A stretch of 64,000 nucleotides of DNA from JAHBXC01 sp964350875 (lineage in GTDB: Bacteria > Planctomycetota > Phycisphaerae > Phycisphaerales > UBA1924), in contig CAYGLT010000003.1 of NCBI GenBank assembly GCA_964350875.1, positions 6,926-70,925 of the forward strand, given 5' to 3'. Numbering within the stretch: position 1 is the stretch's first letter; each line of letters opens with the position of its first letter. Below the pieces are notes generated by a model. It searched no databases. It saw only the letters and a list, made by a program, of their open reading frames with translations, and was not told where the DNA came from. Made by a program: the position numbers and the translations under genes. Below, in pieces: positions 51,694 to 61,687 of this stretch.

Positions 51694-54600
51694 CTATCGG
51701 CCGTCGACGATGGCCTGGGCTTCGCTGAGTTCGGTGGAATAGAGCTGGTTGGCGTTCTCGGTGACGGCGCCCAACTGGACGGCCTGGCGGGCGAAGTTCA
51801 TGGCGGCGGCCTGATCGCCGAGCCCCTTCTTCGCCTGCGCGAGGTGGGCGAGGATCGGGACGCGTTCGATGTCCATCCGTGCGCTGTCCAAAGCGCGCTG
51901 GAAGGTGGAATCGGCCTGGGTGTGGCGGTTGAGTTCGAGGTAGATGAGTCCCAGCGTGTCGAGGACATTGGCGTCGAGGGGAGCGACCTCCGCCGCCTTG
52001 GTCGCGAACGGGAGGGCGTTCTGGGGCTGGCCGAGGTGCTTGGCGAGGGTATAGGCGAGGTTGTTGTTGAGTTCGGGGTCGGAGGGCGCGACGGAGAGGC
52101 CGAGACGGTACGCCTCCGCGGCGCCGAGGTAATCGCCCGAGACATATTCCAACTGCCCGCGCACGCGGGCGAGGGCCAGCAATGTTCCGGGGTCATCGGT
52201 CTGGTCCTCGATACCCACGAGTGACTCGAGCACTCCCGAGGCGAGCGCCGGATTGGTCGCGCGGTATGTCGCCATGACCACCTTGGCGGTGGGCGTCATG
52301 CCGGCGGTGGTCTGCGGGGGCAACTGCTCGAGGAAGGCGAAGTAGTCGGACATGTTGGCGCCGAACGCTGCCCGCGCCTGCTCGAACCAGAGACGGGTCT
52401 TGGTCGGCGAGTCGCCGCTGAGTTGCCAGGTCTGCGCGAGCAGTTGGAGCGCGGCCCGGGAGTTCCCGGCGGCGGCTTCGACGCGCGAACGCAGGAGCGC
52501 CACGACGAACTGCTGGTCGGCGGTGGCGGCGTTGAAACTGCCGATCGCGGACATCGCGTCCTGGGTGCGCGGCGGCCGCGCGGCAAGATACGCCTGGACG
52601 AGTTGCGTGAGGGTCTGCGGTGTCTGGGCGGCGGCAAAGGCCTGCTCGTACAGACGGGTCGCGCGAGCGGCGTCCCCGGCGGCCATGAGCGAGTTGCCCG
52701 CGAGGGTGTACCACTGGGGGGCGTCCTGGCCTCGGATCGAGACCGCCTGCTGGATGGCGGCGAGCATCTGGTCGGGCGTGCCGTACTCGCCGAGCAGGCG
52801 GACATACTCGTAGCGCAGCGAGTCGTTGTCGGGGCGCGCCTGAACGGCCCGGGCGAGTTCGTCCACGGCCTCGTTCACCCGGTTGCGCCGGATGTACAAC
52901 TGCGAGAGCATCTGCCGCACGACGATGTTGTCGGGCTGGAGTTGGGCGGCCTGCTTCAGATCGCCCAGAACCGCGGCGAACTGGCTGTCGTCGGTGAAGC
53001 CGAGTTGCGCGCGGCGGAGGAATGCGATGGGGTTGCGCGGATCGATCTCGATCGCGCGATCGAGGAGGCGGCGGGCTTCGATGGGGTTCTGGCGGTCCAG
53101 CGCGATCTGGGCCTGCAGGAGAAGGGTTTGCGAGTCTTCGCCCCCGTCGGCCTCGACGGTCTGGATGACGGCCTCGGCCTTATCGAACTGCCCGAGCCGC
53201 ATGTGCGCCTCGGCGAGGCGCTTGGCGACGACCGACTCGCGGTCGGCGCCGGCGTTCACGACGCTGCTGTAGGCCTCGATGGCGCGTTCGTAGTCGCCGA
53301 CGCTGAAGGCGTAGTCGCCGAGTTTGCGATCGACGGCCATGAGCGGTCCCTGCGAGCCGCGCGCCTGCTGGAGTGCGGCGACGGCGTCCTCGGGGCGTTG
53401 ACGCTGGAAGAGGAAGTCGGCGAGCACGACATATCCGTCGCCGCGATTCTCGGCGGGGAGGGCCTGGACTTCGCGTTCGACGCGGGCGACGGCTTCGTCG
53501 ACTTTGCCCTGCGCGGCGAGGAGGCGCGCCTCGGCCATCGCGTAGGCGAGGTCGGGCTTGCCGCCTTCCATGCGTGTCGAGTTGAGCAGCGCCTCGGCCT
53601 CGGCGATGCGGCCTTCGCGGGTGTAGAGCTGAGCGAGCGCGAGGTTGTTCGCGCGATCGCCGGGAGCGCTGGTGCGCATTCGGACGCGCTGCGCGATGGC
53701 GTACTGCGCGTCGCCGTAGGCCTCTTCGAGTTCGAGGCGCCCCATGAGCAGCGAGGAGTCGGTGGGGTTCATCTCGCTCGCCTTGCGGGCGAGCGCGAGG
53801 GCGTCGGCGTGGCGCTGGACGGAGCCGAGCGCGCCGATGTAGGCGAGGGTGGTGGGCACATCGTCGGGCTTGATGCGCAGCGCGCGATCGAACGCGCGGA
53901 TGGCGTCTTCGACGCGGCCGGCGCCGAGTTGCGCGGAGCCGAGGAAGCGCCACGCGGCGACATTCCATTCGTCCTCACGGGTCACGCGGTCGAGGGTGGC
54001 GGCGGCGACATCGAACCTGCCCTCGGCGAGTTCGAGTCGGGCCTGGTAGAGCTGTCCGCCTACGCCGTCGGCGTTGAGTTGCGCGGCGCGCTGGGCGAGC
54101 CGCTGGCCGGCGGTGTAGTCCTTCTTCTCGAGGGCGCGGGCGAAATCCAGCTCAAGGACGAGCGGGTTGTCGGGCTCGAGATTGCGCGCCTTGGTGAGTT
54201 CGGCCTCGCCGTCCTGCGGGCGGTTGTTCTGGAGGAACAGCGACGCGCGGGTGATGTGCTTCTGGACCTCGCTCATCTCGCTCTGATCAATGAGCGCGAG
54301 GCGTGCTTCGATGGGGTCGTCGTAGGTGAACAGGACTTCGAGTTGGCGGATTTGCTCGCTGTTGGGGAAGCGGTCGCGGGACGCCTGGACCATCGCGAGG
54401 GCGGCCTCGCGGCCGGACGACTGGTTCTCGATGGTGACGCGCTCGAGGAAAAGGCGCGCGTCGTTGGGGAAGCGCTGCATCGCGGAATCGACGAGTTCGA
54501 TGGCGCCCGCGTAGTCGGGCGGGTTCGCGGTGCGCATGCGGAGCGACGCGTTGAGCACGGGGATGACGGGATCGTCGGGCGCGGGCGCGCCGGTGCTCGC

Positions 54601-56235
54601 GATCTTCATCTGCTCTTCCATGGTCGCGACGAGCGGGTGATCGGGAGCGAGTTTCTTGGCCTCGGCGAGCAATTCGAGCGCGACCTGACGGTTGCCCGAA
54701 CGCATCTCGAGGTTGATGAGCGAGACGAGCACGGCGAAGTTGGTGGGTTCGCGTTCGTAGACGCGGCGGTACTGCTCGGCGGCGGCGCCGATCTTGTCCT
54801 GCGCTTCGAGCGCGCGGCCGAGCATGGTGAGCACTTCCGTGTCGCCGCTGTTGGTGACATTCCGCAGTTGCGTGAGCGAGTCGACGGCGTCGTTGAGGCG
54901 TCGTTCGGAGAACGCGATCTGCGCGTCCGAGCGCAGGAGGGCGGGGCTGTCGGCCGGGACGGATTCGGCGAGGACATCGCGGTAGCGCTTCACGCGTGCG
55001 ATGGCGGCGTCCTTCTCAACGCCCGAGGCCTGCGCCCAGAGGGCCAGCGCGCTCTCGATCTGGAGACGGCGCGCCTCGATGCGGAGTTGGCGGAGGATGA
55101 GCCCGTCGAGACTGACGGGGACATCGGGCATCGTGGCGACCGCCTCGAACTGCTCGATGGCCTCGTCGTGACGCCCGAGGGTCACGAGCGCCTTGCCGCG
55201 CTCGACGAGGAACGCCGCGTTGTCCGGCTGCTCCGAGGCGAGTTCGTTCATGAGGTCGAGCCATCGATCGGAGACATCCGTTCCGCTCGCGATGTTGGTC
55301 GCGCGGGCGAGTTGCCCGAGGAACTGCTCGTCGATGTTCTCCGGGGGCGCGTCGTGTGCGGCCTCGATGGCGCGGAACACATCCGCTCGGAGTTGCTCGG
55401 TGATGACCTGCTGTTCGGCGGGGGTGGCGGCGTCCTGAATGGCGCGCTCGGCGGTCATGAGCGCACGGCGGAGCACGACGCGCGGGGAGTTCGGGTGGCG
55501 CTCGATGAGCCGGTTGATGGAGGCCATGGCCTCGTTCCAGCGGGCGGCGGATTCCTGCTGGCGTCCGCCGCGGAACAGGGCCATCGCTTCGGAGGATTCG
55601 ATCTCGACGAGCGCGAGGGCGACATCGATGTCGTTCGGATCGGCGCGGAGCGCAGTCTGGAGGTCGTCGTTGGCCCGGGCGCGTTCGGCCTGCTCGACGG
55701 AGTCGAGCGTGCGGAAGCGATAGACGCTGCCCAGCCCTCGGTAGCGGAGCAGGCGCTGCGCTTCGGGCTGGGACATGTCGAGGCCCTCGATGGCCGTGGT
55801 GACGCTGTCGTTGAACTGGCCCCAGTTGTCGGCGTTGGCGCCGCTGAGTTTCAGTTGCCTGAAGGTGGGGCTGATCATTGCCTCCTGCGTCGCCGGGTTG
55901 GTGCGCTCGACGACGGCGAGTTGCCTCAGGCCGCCCATGTAGTCGCGGAAATACATCGCGCGGTATTCGACATCGGTCTCGGGGGTCGACTTCTGGGTGG
56001 CGTCGATCCACTTGCGGAGGTACTCCGCGTTGTAACTCTCTTTGTTGACGGCCTTGCCGTAGGCCTTGGCGGCCTCGATGTAGTCGCCCTGCGCGGCGAG
56101 TTCATCGCCCCGACGCATGTTGTCGTCGGCGGAATTGAAGAGGACCATGGCGCCGAGCACGCCCACGCCCGCCGCGAGGATCAGCAGCGCGACGGAGAGA
56201 ATGACGACGAATTTGACATTGACCTTGGATGCCAT
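51694..56235 (-). CDS. Giant TPR protein of the exosortase/EPS locus (PrsT-like)
   Basis: A 1513-residue protein with an N-terminal transmembrane anchor (FVVILSVALLILAAGVGVLGAMVLF, about residues 9-33) and at least twenty tetratricopeptide repeats filling the rest. Clear repeats include GDELAAQGDYIEAAKAYGKAV, HDEAIEQFEAVATMPDVP and AAEAYRLGLSVAPSDPELNN, with further helical pairs throughout. The Wzc-like gene is the next gene downstream (51587). PEP-CTERM loci often encode such a protein (PrsT) that is thought to help assemble or export exopolysaccharide. The role here follows from that context. Confidence 0.75.
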   Translation of the reverse strand: MASKVNVKFVVILSVALLILAAGVGVLGAMVLFNSADDNMRRGDELAAQGDYIEAAKAYGKAVNKESYNAEYLRKWIDATQKSTPETDVEYRAMYFRDYMGGLRQLAVVERTNPATQEAMISPTFRQLKLSGANADNWGQFNDSVTTAIEGLDMSQPEAQRLLRYRGLGSVYRFRTLDSVEQAERARANDDLQTALRADPNDIDVALALVEIESSEAMALFRGGRQQESAARWNEAMASINRLIERHPNSPRVVLRRALMTAERAIQDAATPAEQQVITEQLRADVFRAIEAAHDAPPENIDEQFLGQLARATNIASGTDVSDRWLDLMNELASEQPDNAAFLVERGKALVTLGRHDEAIEQFEAVATMPDVPVSLDGLILRQLRIEARRLQIESALALWAQASGVEKDAAIARVKRYRDVLAESVPADSPALLRSDAQIAFSERRLNDAVDSLTQLRNVTNSGDTEVLTMLGRALEAQDKIGAAAEQYRRVYEREPTNFAVLVSLINLEMRSGNRQVALELLAEAKKLAPDHPLVATMEEQMKIASTGAPAPDDPVIPVLNASLRMRTANPPDYAGAIELVDSAMQRFPNDARLFLERVTIENQSSGREAALAMVQASRDRFPNSEQIRQLEVLFTYDDPIEARLALIDQSEMSEVQKHITRASLFLQNNRPQDGEAELTKARNLEPDNPLVLELDFARALEKKDYTAGQRLAQRAAQLNADGVGGQLYQARLELAEGRFDVAAATLDRVTREDEWNVAAWRFLGSAQLGAGRVEDAIRAFDRALRIKPDDVPTTLAYIGALGSVQRHADALALARKASEMNPTDSSLLMGRLELEEAYGDAQYAIAQRVRMRTSAPGDRANNLALAQLYTREGRIAEAEALLNSTRMEGGKPDLAYAMAEARLLAAQGKVDEAVARVEREVQALPAENRGDGYVVLADFLFQRQRPEDAVAALQQARGSQGPLMAVDRKLGDYAFSVGDYERAIEAYSSVVNAGADRESVVAKRLAEAHMRLGQFDKAEAVIQTVEADGGEDSQTLLLQAQIALDRQNPIEARRLLDRAIEIDPRNPIAFLRRAQLGFTDDSQFAAVLGDLKQAAQLQPDNIVVRQMLSQLYIRRNRVNEAVDELARAVQARPDNDSLRYEYVRLLGEYGTPDQMLAAIQQAVSIRGQDAPQWYTLAGNSLMAAGDAARATRLYEQAFAAAQTPQTLTQLVQAYLAARPPRTQDAMSAIGSFNAATADQQFVVALLRSRVEAAAGNSRAALQLLAQTWQLSGDSPTKTRLWFEQARAAFGANMSDYFAFLEQLPPQTTAGMTPTAKVVMATYRATNPALASGVLESLVGIEDQTDDPGTLLALARVRGQLEYVSGDYLGAAEAYRLGLSVAPSDPELNNNLAYTLAKHLGQPQNALPFATKAAEVAPLDANVLDTLGLIYLELNRHTQADSTFQRALDSARMDIERVPILAHLAQAKKGLGDQAAAMNFARQAVQLGAVTENANQLYSTELSEAQAIVDGR

Positions 56236-56292
56236 CGGTCCTGTTTCCGGCTCAGAGGATCTGGGAGCGTTCGGTCGCGAGAGAGACGATGC

Positions 56293-57150
56293 TCAGCCCT
56301 TGGCGGGCGTCTGCTTGCTGGGGTTATCGGGTGGATAGCGGCCTTCCATGACCTCAATCCAGTCAGGAACTCGGCGCATGATCTGGGGGAGGAGTTCATC
56401 GAGGAGCGAACCTGCGACCTGCCCGAGTTGCTCGGCGGAATCGACATCCCACGAGGTGAACTGGACCTTGGTGTAGTAGGCGTAGGTGGTCTGGGGATCG
56501 AACGCGAGGCCGCGGACATCGTTGGCGGAGGTCGCGATGCCGCCGTTGGCGATGAAGAAGTACCCGGCGAAGACCTTGCGGTCGGCGCGGACATCGAGGA
56601 AGGGCGTGACGCGCAGTTTCAGTCGCTGCTTGAGGTCGAACGGCATGCGGATGGATTGAAAGTTCTCGCCGACGGCGACATAGACGGGCCCGTATTCGGC
56701 CTGATCGAGGTAGGGATCGACGCTGAAGCGGTCGAAATCGAGGGGGATGGGGACGGTCTGGGAGTTGCCCGCCTGGACCATGCCGCCGCCGACGAAGCAT
56801 CGCTCGGGCACATGGGGCACGGTGTCGATCATCCCGGTGTAGTACGCGAGATGGAGTTCGACCATGACGGGCTTGCCGTTGAACTCGCCGCGGTACATGC
56901 GGGAGAGGTAGTTCTCGGTGCCCAGTTCCTCGATGACTTCCTTGGAGAGGATGCTGTCCTGGCCGAATCGTTCCCATCCGGGAACGGAGGCCGAGACCGT
57001 TCGCAACGGGAGGTCGTCCTTGGCGTGGATGGGGAGTTTGCGCAGGACGACCTGCATGCGCGCGATGGAGACCTGGAGCGCCACGGCGCCGATCACGAGG
57101 ACGGCGAGCGCCGCGAGGAACGAGGGCGATCGGAGGATCGGGCGTTTCAC
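56293..57150 (-). CDS. epsI: EpsI-family exosortase-associated protein
   Basis: A 285-residue membrane-anchored protein. An N-terminal hydrophobic helix (FLAALAVLVIGAVALQVSIA) is followed by an EpsI-type domain (about 45-270). Typical elements are GWERFGQDSILSKEVIEELGTENYLSRMYRG, VELHLAYYTGMIDTVPHVPERCFVGGGM (the conserved P-x-x-C-x-x-G-G-G) and later beta strands. EpsI homologs are fused to, or adjacent to, exosortases. Here the GTG start overlaps the exosortase stop by 4 bp (GTGA), so the two are translated together. Confidence 0.8.
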   Translation of the reverse strand: MKRPILRSPSFLAALAVLVIGAVALQVSIARMQVVLRKLPIHAKDDLPLRTVSASVPGWERFGQDSILSKEVIEELGTENYLSRMYRGEFNGKPVMVELHLAYYTGMIDTVPHVPERCFVGGGMVQAGNSQTVPIPLDFDRFSVDPYLDQAEYGPVYVAVGENFQSIRMPFDLKQRLKLRVTPFLDVRADRKVFAGYFFIANGGIATSANDVRGLAFDPQTTYAYYTKVQFTSWDVDSAEQLGQVAGSLLDELLPQIMRRVPDWIEVMEGRYPPDNPSKQTPAKG

Positions 57151-58109
57151 GCTGTTGCTCCCTTTGCGGCGGGCTTGCCGTCACGCACGAGGTTGCGCAG
57201 CACCCAGACCACGCCCATGAAGAGCGCGAACGCGGGGACGAGCCAGAGCGTGCCGATCAGGGTGTGGGCCTCACCCGCTGAAAGGTTGGGATTGACGATC
57301 GCGGCGACGCCCAGGAACGCGACGCGCAGGATGTTCGTGAACACCGCGACGGGACCGGCGAGCAGGACCAGCGCGATGCGCTGCCACCACTTCGGGCACG
57401 CGACCAGCGCGACGGCGACGGCGAGCGCGAGGAACGCGACGAGCATGCGCATGCCCGAGCACGCCTCGGCGACATTGAGGGGGATCTCTTCGCCGCCGCT
57501 GTAGATCGTGAGGGTGTTGCCCGCGAGGTCGGTCTGCACCGTGATCGCGTTGAGCATGATGTAGGAGCCGACGGCGGCCCAGCCCTGCAGGCGCCATGTG
57601 ATGGCGTTCATCACGGCCTCGGACACGGTGATGCCGAAGACGAGGAACGCGAGGGGGAGGAAGAGTCCCTGGAGCATGCGCGGGCCGAGCACGAGCAGCA
57701 CGCCGCCCATGATGGTGGCGATGATCGAGAGGCCCTGGCCCATGTGCACGCCCGGTGCGCGGGTGAGCGTGAAGTACGCGAAGGTCGCGACGCCGGCGAG
57801 CATCACCAGCAGCCCGGGCCAGAAAGAACGGGGCTCGACGACGGCGAGTTCACGCCTGCGCTGATAGATGAGGTACCCGGTGATCAGCGGCACGAGATAG
57901 GCGTGCGACCAGTCGGCCGGGGCGTTCATCGCGAAGCGGTGCTGCTGGAGGAACCAGAAGTGGAAGGCGCCGACGAGCCCGACGAGGAAGATCGCGGCGG
58001 CGAGCAGGGTGGCGGGCTGACGCCAGAATCCGGCGTGATGCGCGACCGCGCGGCCCGGATCGAGGGGTTTCGTGGGGTTCGCGGGTTGTGTCCCGGCGGC
58101 CGAGGTCAC
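57147..58109 (-). CDS. xrt: Exosortase (Xrt) membrane protease-transpeptidase
   Basis: A 320-residue polytopic protein that recognises PEP-CTERM-type signals. Catalytic residues are present: Cys217 in AEACSGMRML, Arg262 in TNILRVAFLG and His282 in AGEAHTLIGTLW. The order Cys, Arg, His and the roughly eight transmembrane helices match the exosortase/archaeosortase family. Start GTG 58109 follows an unremarkable leader. It is coupled to epsI (GTGA overlap) and upstream of PrsT, Wzc and WecA homologs. The likely substrates are the PxP-RRRR proteins at 10611-13482. Confidence 0.9.
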   Translation of the reverse strand: MTSAAGTQPANPTKPLDPGRAVAHHAGFWRQPATLLAAAIFLVGLVGAFHFWFLQQHRFAMNAPADWSHAYLVPLITGYLIYQRRRELAVVEPRSFWPGLLVMLAGVATFAYFTLTRAPGVHMGQGLSIIATIMGGVLLVLGPRMLQGLFLPLAFLVFGITVSEAVMNAITWRLQGWAAVGSYIMLNAITVQTDLAGNTLTIYSGGEEIPLNVAEACSGMRMLVAFLALAVAVALVACPKWWQRIALVLLAGPVAVFTNILRVAFLGVAAIVNPNLSAGEAHTLIGTLWLVPAFALFMGVVWVLRNLVRDGKPAAKGATA

Positions 58110-58291
58110 ACTGCTTGCACTCGCGTTCTTCGTAACTGCACACCATCGAGAACTGGCGACGAGGGTTCAGGCCGCAGGACGGCCCGTCGCTCGGTGCGCC
58201 GAAGGGGGTGGTACGGTCAGCCGGCCGCACGGTTCGTGCGGCGTGGCGTTGTGATGCGAAAGAGCGCTCCGGGGCCGCTCACGAGGCCGGA

Positions 58292-59824
58292 TCAGAAGCC
58301 GCGGTTGGACGGCGGGGCGCCGAAGACATCGTTGCCGAAGTTCCGGTCCAGAAGGAAGCCGAAGCCGTAGGACACGCGGAAGCCGTTGCGGATGACCGCG
58401 ATGGGCGTGGCCCAGAAGTTGGTGCCGATGACGACCTGATCCTCGGGCTTGAGGAAGATGTCGGGCTGGGTGCCCTCGTAGATGGCTCGGAGGTTGAGGC
58501 GAACCATGCCCTCGCGGTCACGCCCGATGCGGCGGATGAGGTCCACGCGCTCGGGGATCGCGAGCGGGCCGAGGCCGCCCGACGAGGCGATGGCCTGCTT
58601 CAGGGTCATGCGGCCCACGGAGGGCAGCACGAACGAGCCGCCCCGGAGCGAGCCGGGGCCTGAGATGTAGAAGAAGCCCTGTTCGGGAGACGGGACGCTG
58701 ATGAGGTCGCCCGGCCGGATCACGATGTTGTACTCGGCGACGCCGGCCAGGAGGGGCTTGGTCGGGATCTCGAGGATCCGCTGGGTCACCAGCGGGGCGG
58801 TGTCGGTCGAGGGGGTGTCGGACGCCACGCCGTCGGCGCCGCGCTGGACCTTGACCCAGCGGCCGTCGAGGAACATCCAGTTGGAGTCGCCCAGTTCGCC
58901 GTTCTGGCTCGAAGACTGGGGGGCGGTGGTGTCGGGCAGGTCGATGGGCGGCGGGACGGGGGCGTCCTGCTGCTGGGCGGGCTGGGCCGAGGCGTTGCTG
59001 ACGAAGGCGGCCATGTTCGGCGAGCCGCCCTCGGGGCGGGTGAGTTCGTCGATGAGGTCGCGGAGATCGGTGCCCTCGGGGCTGGGCGAACTGGGCTCGC
59101 CGGGACGGGCCGGGGTGAAGTTGCCCGGGCCGCGTGCGCCGGGGACGCCCGCCTCGATCTGCTCGTCGAGCGAGACCTGACGGATGACGCGGACATACGG
59201 GATGCTCGGGGCCACGCCGCCTGCCTCGGTGAGGGCCTCCAAGAGCCGGTAGTTGGGCTCGGGGATGCGGTAACGGCCGACGCCGGCGATGGCGCCGAAG
59301 ACGCCGAAGGTTGGGTCGCGCGAGGTCAGCGGGGTGACGGCGATCAGCGGGGGTTCGTTGGCGATCTGACGATCGACGATCTCCAGACCGATGCGGTCGG
59401 CGACCTCTTCGATGGTCAGGCCCGCGATGGGGACGCGGCCCAACTGGGGGATGTCGATGGTGCCGGCGGCGTCGACCTGGCGCTCGAGGATGTAGGGCTG
59501 GCCAACGACGATGAAGTCGAAGATCTCGACGCGGATCAGGTCGCCCGGACGGGTCAGGAAGTCCTCGACCACGGGGACAAGATCGTCCGGAGTGATCTCG
59601 GAGACCTCGACATACGAGCCCTCGTCGCGCTCGATGACCTCGATGCGATCAAGGATGGGCACGATCGTCGGGGTGAATTCCCACCGACCGACGACGCTCG
59701 GGTCCATGAATGAGTCGTTCTCGCATCCGGTCATGGCGGCCGGGGCTGCGAGCCCGACAACGGCGAGGGCCAGGGCGGCGGCCCGCACGGGCGTCGAGGA
59801 CTGAAGTCGCTTCAAGGTAGGCAT
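58292..59824 (-). CDS. Polysaccharide export lipoprotein, Wza-like
   Basis: A 510-residue outer-membrane lipoprotein. The N-terminal signal ends in AAPAAMTGC, with lipobox Cys34. Two SLBB/poly-export regions are visible: about residues 85-200 (YILERQVDAAGTIDIPQLGRVPIAG, ITPDDLVPVVEDFL before it) and about 360-450 (YNIVIRPGDLISVP, GGSFVLPSVGRMTLKQAI). The middle is a Pro/Gly/Ser-rich linker. It probably forms the outer-membrane pore for the exopolysaccharide. It leads the locus. ATG 59824 is preferred; an upstream GTG 59833 is possible. Lgt modification is expected. Confidence 0.82.
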   Translation of the reverse strand: MPTLKRLQSSTPVRAAALALAVVGLAAPAAMTGCENDSFMDPSVVGRWEFTPTIVPILDRIEVIERDEGSYVEVSEITPDDLVPVVEDFLTRPGDLIRVEIFDFIVVGQPYILERQVDAAGTIDIPQLGRVPIAGLTIEEVADRIGLEIVDRQIANEPPLIAVTPLTSRDPTFGVFGAIAGVGRYRIPEPNYRLLEALTEAGGVAPSIPYVRVIRQVSLDEQIEAGVPGARGPGNFTPARPGEPSSPSPEGTDLRDLIDELTRPEGGSPNMAAFVSNASAQPAQQQDAPVPPPIDLPDTTAPQSSSQNGELGDSNWMFLDGRWVKVQRGADGVASDTPSTDTAPLVTQRILEIPTKPLLAGVAEYNIVIRPGDLISVPSPEQGFFYISGPGSLRGGSFVLPSVGRMTLKQAIASSGGLGPLAIPERVDLIRRIGRDREGMVRLNLRAIYEGTQPDIFLKPEDQVVIGTNFWATPIAVIRNGFRVSYGFGFLLDRNFGNDVFGAPPSNRGF

Positions 59825-60181
59825 ATTGCTCACAAGACCCGCTCCCACTGCGTTTCTACTGCTCTTCTTCCGTATGTCCGAATTGGCAAGTGCGCAATCG
59901 GACGAATCGACCCCGCTTCGTCAGCGGACGCCCCAACAGATTTGCACGAATCCAAGGGGCTCAAGGTTCGCTCGATCCTGCGGTTCCCGTGCATCCCCCG
60001 CCGACGCGCAAATCCTGCCTGCCGCTGGGGACCTCCCACACGGACAGCCCGCCGCGCCGGCGGCTCTCCAAGCCCCACAACCTAGCACGCCCGTACAGGG
60101 TGTCAATCGGGGTTAGGCCCACCATCGCCCGCGCGGCCGCCCCCGCGCCGACCGCCCCTCATCCCTGAAGATGACTCCCGC
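59825..60181. other. Upstream region of the exopolysaccharide locus
   Basis: 357 bp between the Wza-like gene and the convergent stop of gadB, with no supported gene. It should hold the promoter for the Wza-like gene and possibly the whole locus. A candidate operator is the inverted repeat GTCCG-AATTG (59876-59885) with CAATCGGAC (59895-59903), one base bulged, with a 9-nt loop. No strong -10/-35 pair was singled out. Confidence 0.45.
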
Positions 60182-61579
60182 TCAGTGATGGAACCCCGAC
60201 GCTTCGGCGGCGGTCAGCGGCGTCCCGACGGGATGACGCTCGAAGTGCTCCAGCGCCGCGCGGATGTCCGTCATCAGCAGTGACGCCAGATCGCGGCTCA
60301 CGCCGTGGCGCACCAAGATGCGCTGAACGGGCAGGTCCTGGCAATCGGCCGGGAGCGTGTACGCCGGGACCTGCCACCCGCGGTTGCGCAGGCGGTCCGC
60401 CATGTCGTAGAGGGTGAAGCCCGGCTTCGCGCCGTCCTTCATCTTCCAGCACAGCGCGGGGATGCCTTCATTCATTGCGCCGCCGTAGAGAATCTCGAAC
60501 GGGCCGAGGTTCCCGATCTCCTCCGCGAGCCATTGCGCCGTGTCATAACACGCCGCGTGGATCTTGCGATACCCCTCCCGGCCGAGGCGCAGGAAGTTGT
60601 AGTACTGGCACACGACCTGCCCACCCGGCCGCGAGAAATTCAGCGCGATGTCGCGCATGTTCCCGCCGAGGTAGTTCACCCAGAACACCATCTCGTCGGG
60701 CAGGTCCGCCGCTTCTCGCCACACCACCCAGCCGGCGCCGAGCGGCGCCAGCCCGAACTTGTGCCCCGACGCGTTGATCGACTTCACGCGCGGCAGGCGG
60801 AAGTCCCACTCCAGGTCCGGCGCGCAGAACGGCGCGAGGAACCCGCCGCTCGCGCCGTCCACATGGATCGGGATGTCCATCCCCGTGCGCTCGTGATGCT
60901 GATCGAGCGCCTCGGCGATCGCGCGGACGGGCTCGTACCTCCCGGTGAAAGTGACCCCGAGCGTCGGCACGACGCCGATGGTGTTCTCATCGCACCGCTT
61001 CAGTGCTTCGTCGGGAGTCATCATCATGCGATCGGGCGCCATGGGGACTTCCCGGTGCTCGACATCCCAGTAGCGCGTGAACTTGTGCCAGCACACCTGC
61101 ACGGGGCCGGTCACGAGGTTGGGCTTGTCCGTCGGTTTGCCCGCGGCGCGCTGGCGCGCTTCCCATCGGCGCTTCATCGCGAGACCGCCCAGCATGGCCG
61201 CCTCGCTCGAGCCCGTCGTCGATGTGCCGATTGTGGTCTTGGGTTCGGGCGAGTTCCAGAGGTCCGCGAGCATGTGGACGCACCGCCGCTCGATCTCGGC
61301 GGTCTGGGGGTACTCGTCCTTGTCCACGATGTTCTTGTTCATGCACTCGGCCATGAGTTCGCCGACCTCGTGCTCCTCCCAGGTCTGGCAGAAGGTGGCG
61401 AGGTTCTGACGCGAGTTGCCGTCGAGCATGAGTTCGTCGCGCACGGCGTCGAAGACATCGCGCGGGTCGCGCTCGGCCGCCGGGAACCCGGTCTTGGGCA
61501 TGGTGACCGAGAGGTCGGCCGAGGCGTAGGGGTCGTCGTCGACCGTGTGCCGGGGTGAACGCGCGTTCTGCTGGGACAT
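60182..61579 (-). CDS. gadB: Glutamate decarboxylase
   Basis: Converts glutamate to GABA and CO2, using a proton; in acid resistance or GABA metabolism. The 465-residue PLP enzyme has GTSTTGSSEAAMLGGLAMKRRW, HVDGASGGFLAPF (PLP Asp241), SINASGHKFGLAPLGAGWVVW (PLP-lysine at 274, close to the E. coli position) and a C-terminal GFHH. No antiporter gene (gadC) is adjacent. ATG 61579 has CGGAG 7 nt upstream, and a TACACT box lies at 61614-61619. Confidence 0.93.
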   Translation of the reverse strand: MSQQNARSPRHTVDDDPYASADLSVTMPKTGFPAAERDPRDVFDAVRDELMLDGNSRQNLATFCQTWEEHEVGELMAECMNKNIVDKDEYPQTAEIERRCVHMLADLWNSPEPKTTIGTSTTGSSEAAMLGGLAMKRRWEARQRAAGKPTDKPNLVTGPVQVCWHKFTRYWDVEHREVPMAPDRMMMTPDEALKRCDENTIGVVPTLGVTFTGRYEPVRAIAEALDQHHERTGMDIPIHVDGASGGFLAPFCAPDLEWDFRLPRVKSINASGHKFGLAPLGAGWVVWREAADLPDEMVFWVNYLGGNMRDIALNFSRPGGQVVCQYYNFLRLGREGYRKIHAACYDTAQWLAEEIGNLGPFEILYGGAMNEGIPALCWKMKDGAKPGFTLYDMADRLRNRGWQVPAYTLPADCQDLPVQRILVRHGVSRDLASLLMTDIRAALEHFERHPVGTPLTAAEASGFHH

Positions 61580-61613
61580 TCCGGGCTCCGTCCGAGGTCA
61601 GGTGAGTGGGCCG

Positions 61614-61619
61614 AGTGTA
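61614..61619 (-). promoter_or_regulatory. Putative -10 box of gadB
   Basis: TACACT on the minus strand, 34 nt before ATG 61579, with a ribosome binding site in the implied leader. Divergent from the lipA promoter. Confidence 0.4.
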
Positions 61620-61675
61620 TCGGACGAGCGGAAACGCACCGATCGGGCCCGCGCATCGCCGCGTTCCGGTCTTCC

Positions 61676-61681
61676 TACCAT
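61676..61681 (+). promoter_or_regulatory. -10 box of a predicted leaderless lipA promoter
   Basis: TACCAT followed by six bases (CTCCCG) and ATG 61688. No Shine-Dalgarno. Confidence 0.5.
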
Positions 61682-61687
61682 CTCCCG

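Noticed and set aside
52423..57504. A 1693-codon open frame on the plus strand, antisense to the TPR protein, EpsI and part of the exosortase gene
   Set aside because: Long antisense frames are expected in very GC-rich DNA. It has no signal, motif or ribosome binding site, and the opposite strand encodes well-supported proteins.
59826..60168. Small ORFs upstream of the Wza-like gene
   Set aside because: They have repetitive Pro/Ala/Arg content and no ribosome binding site; the region is better explained as a promoter area.
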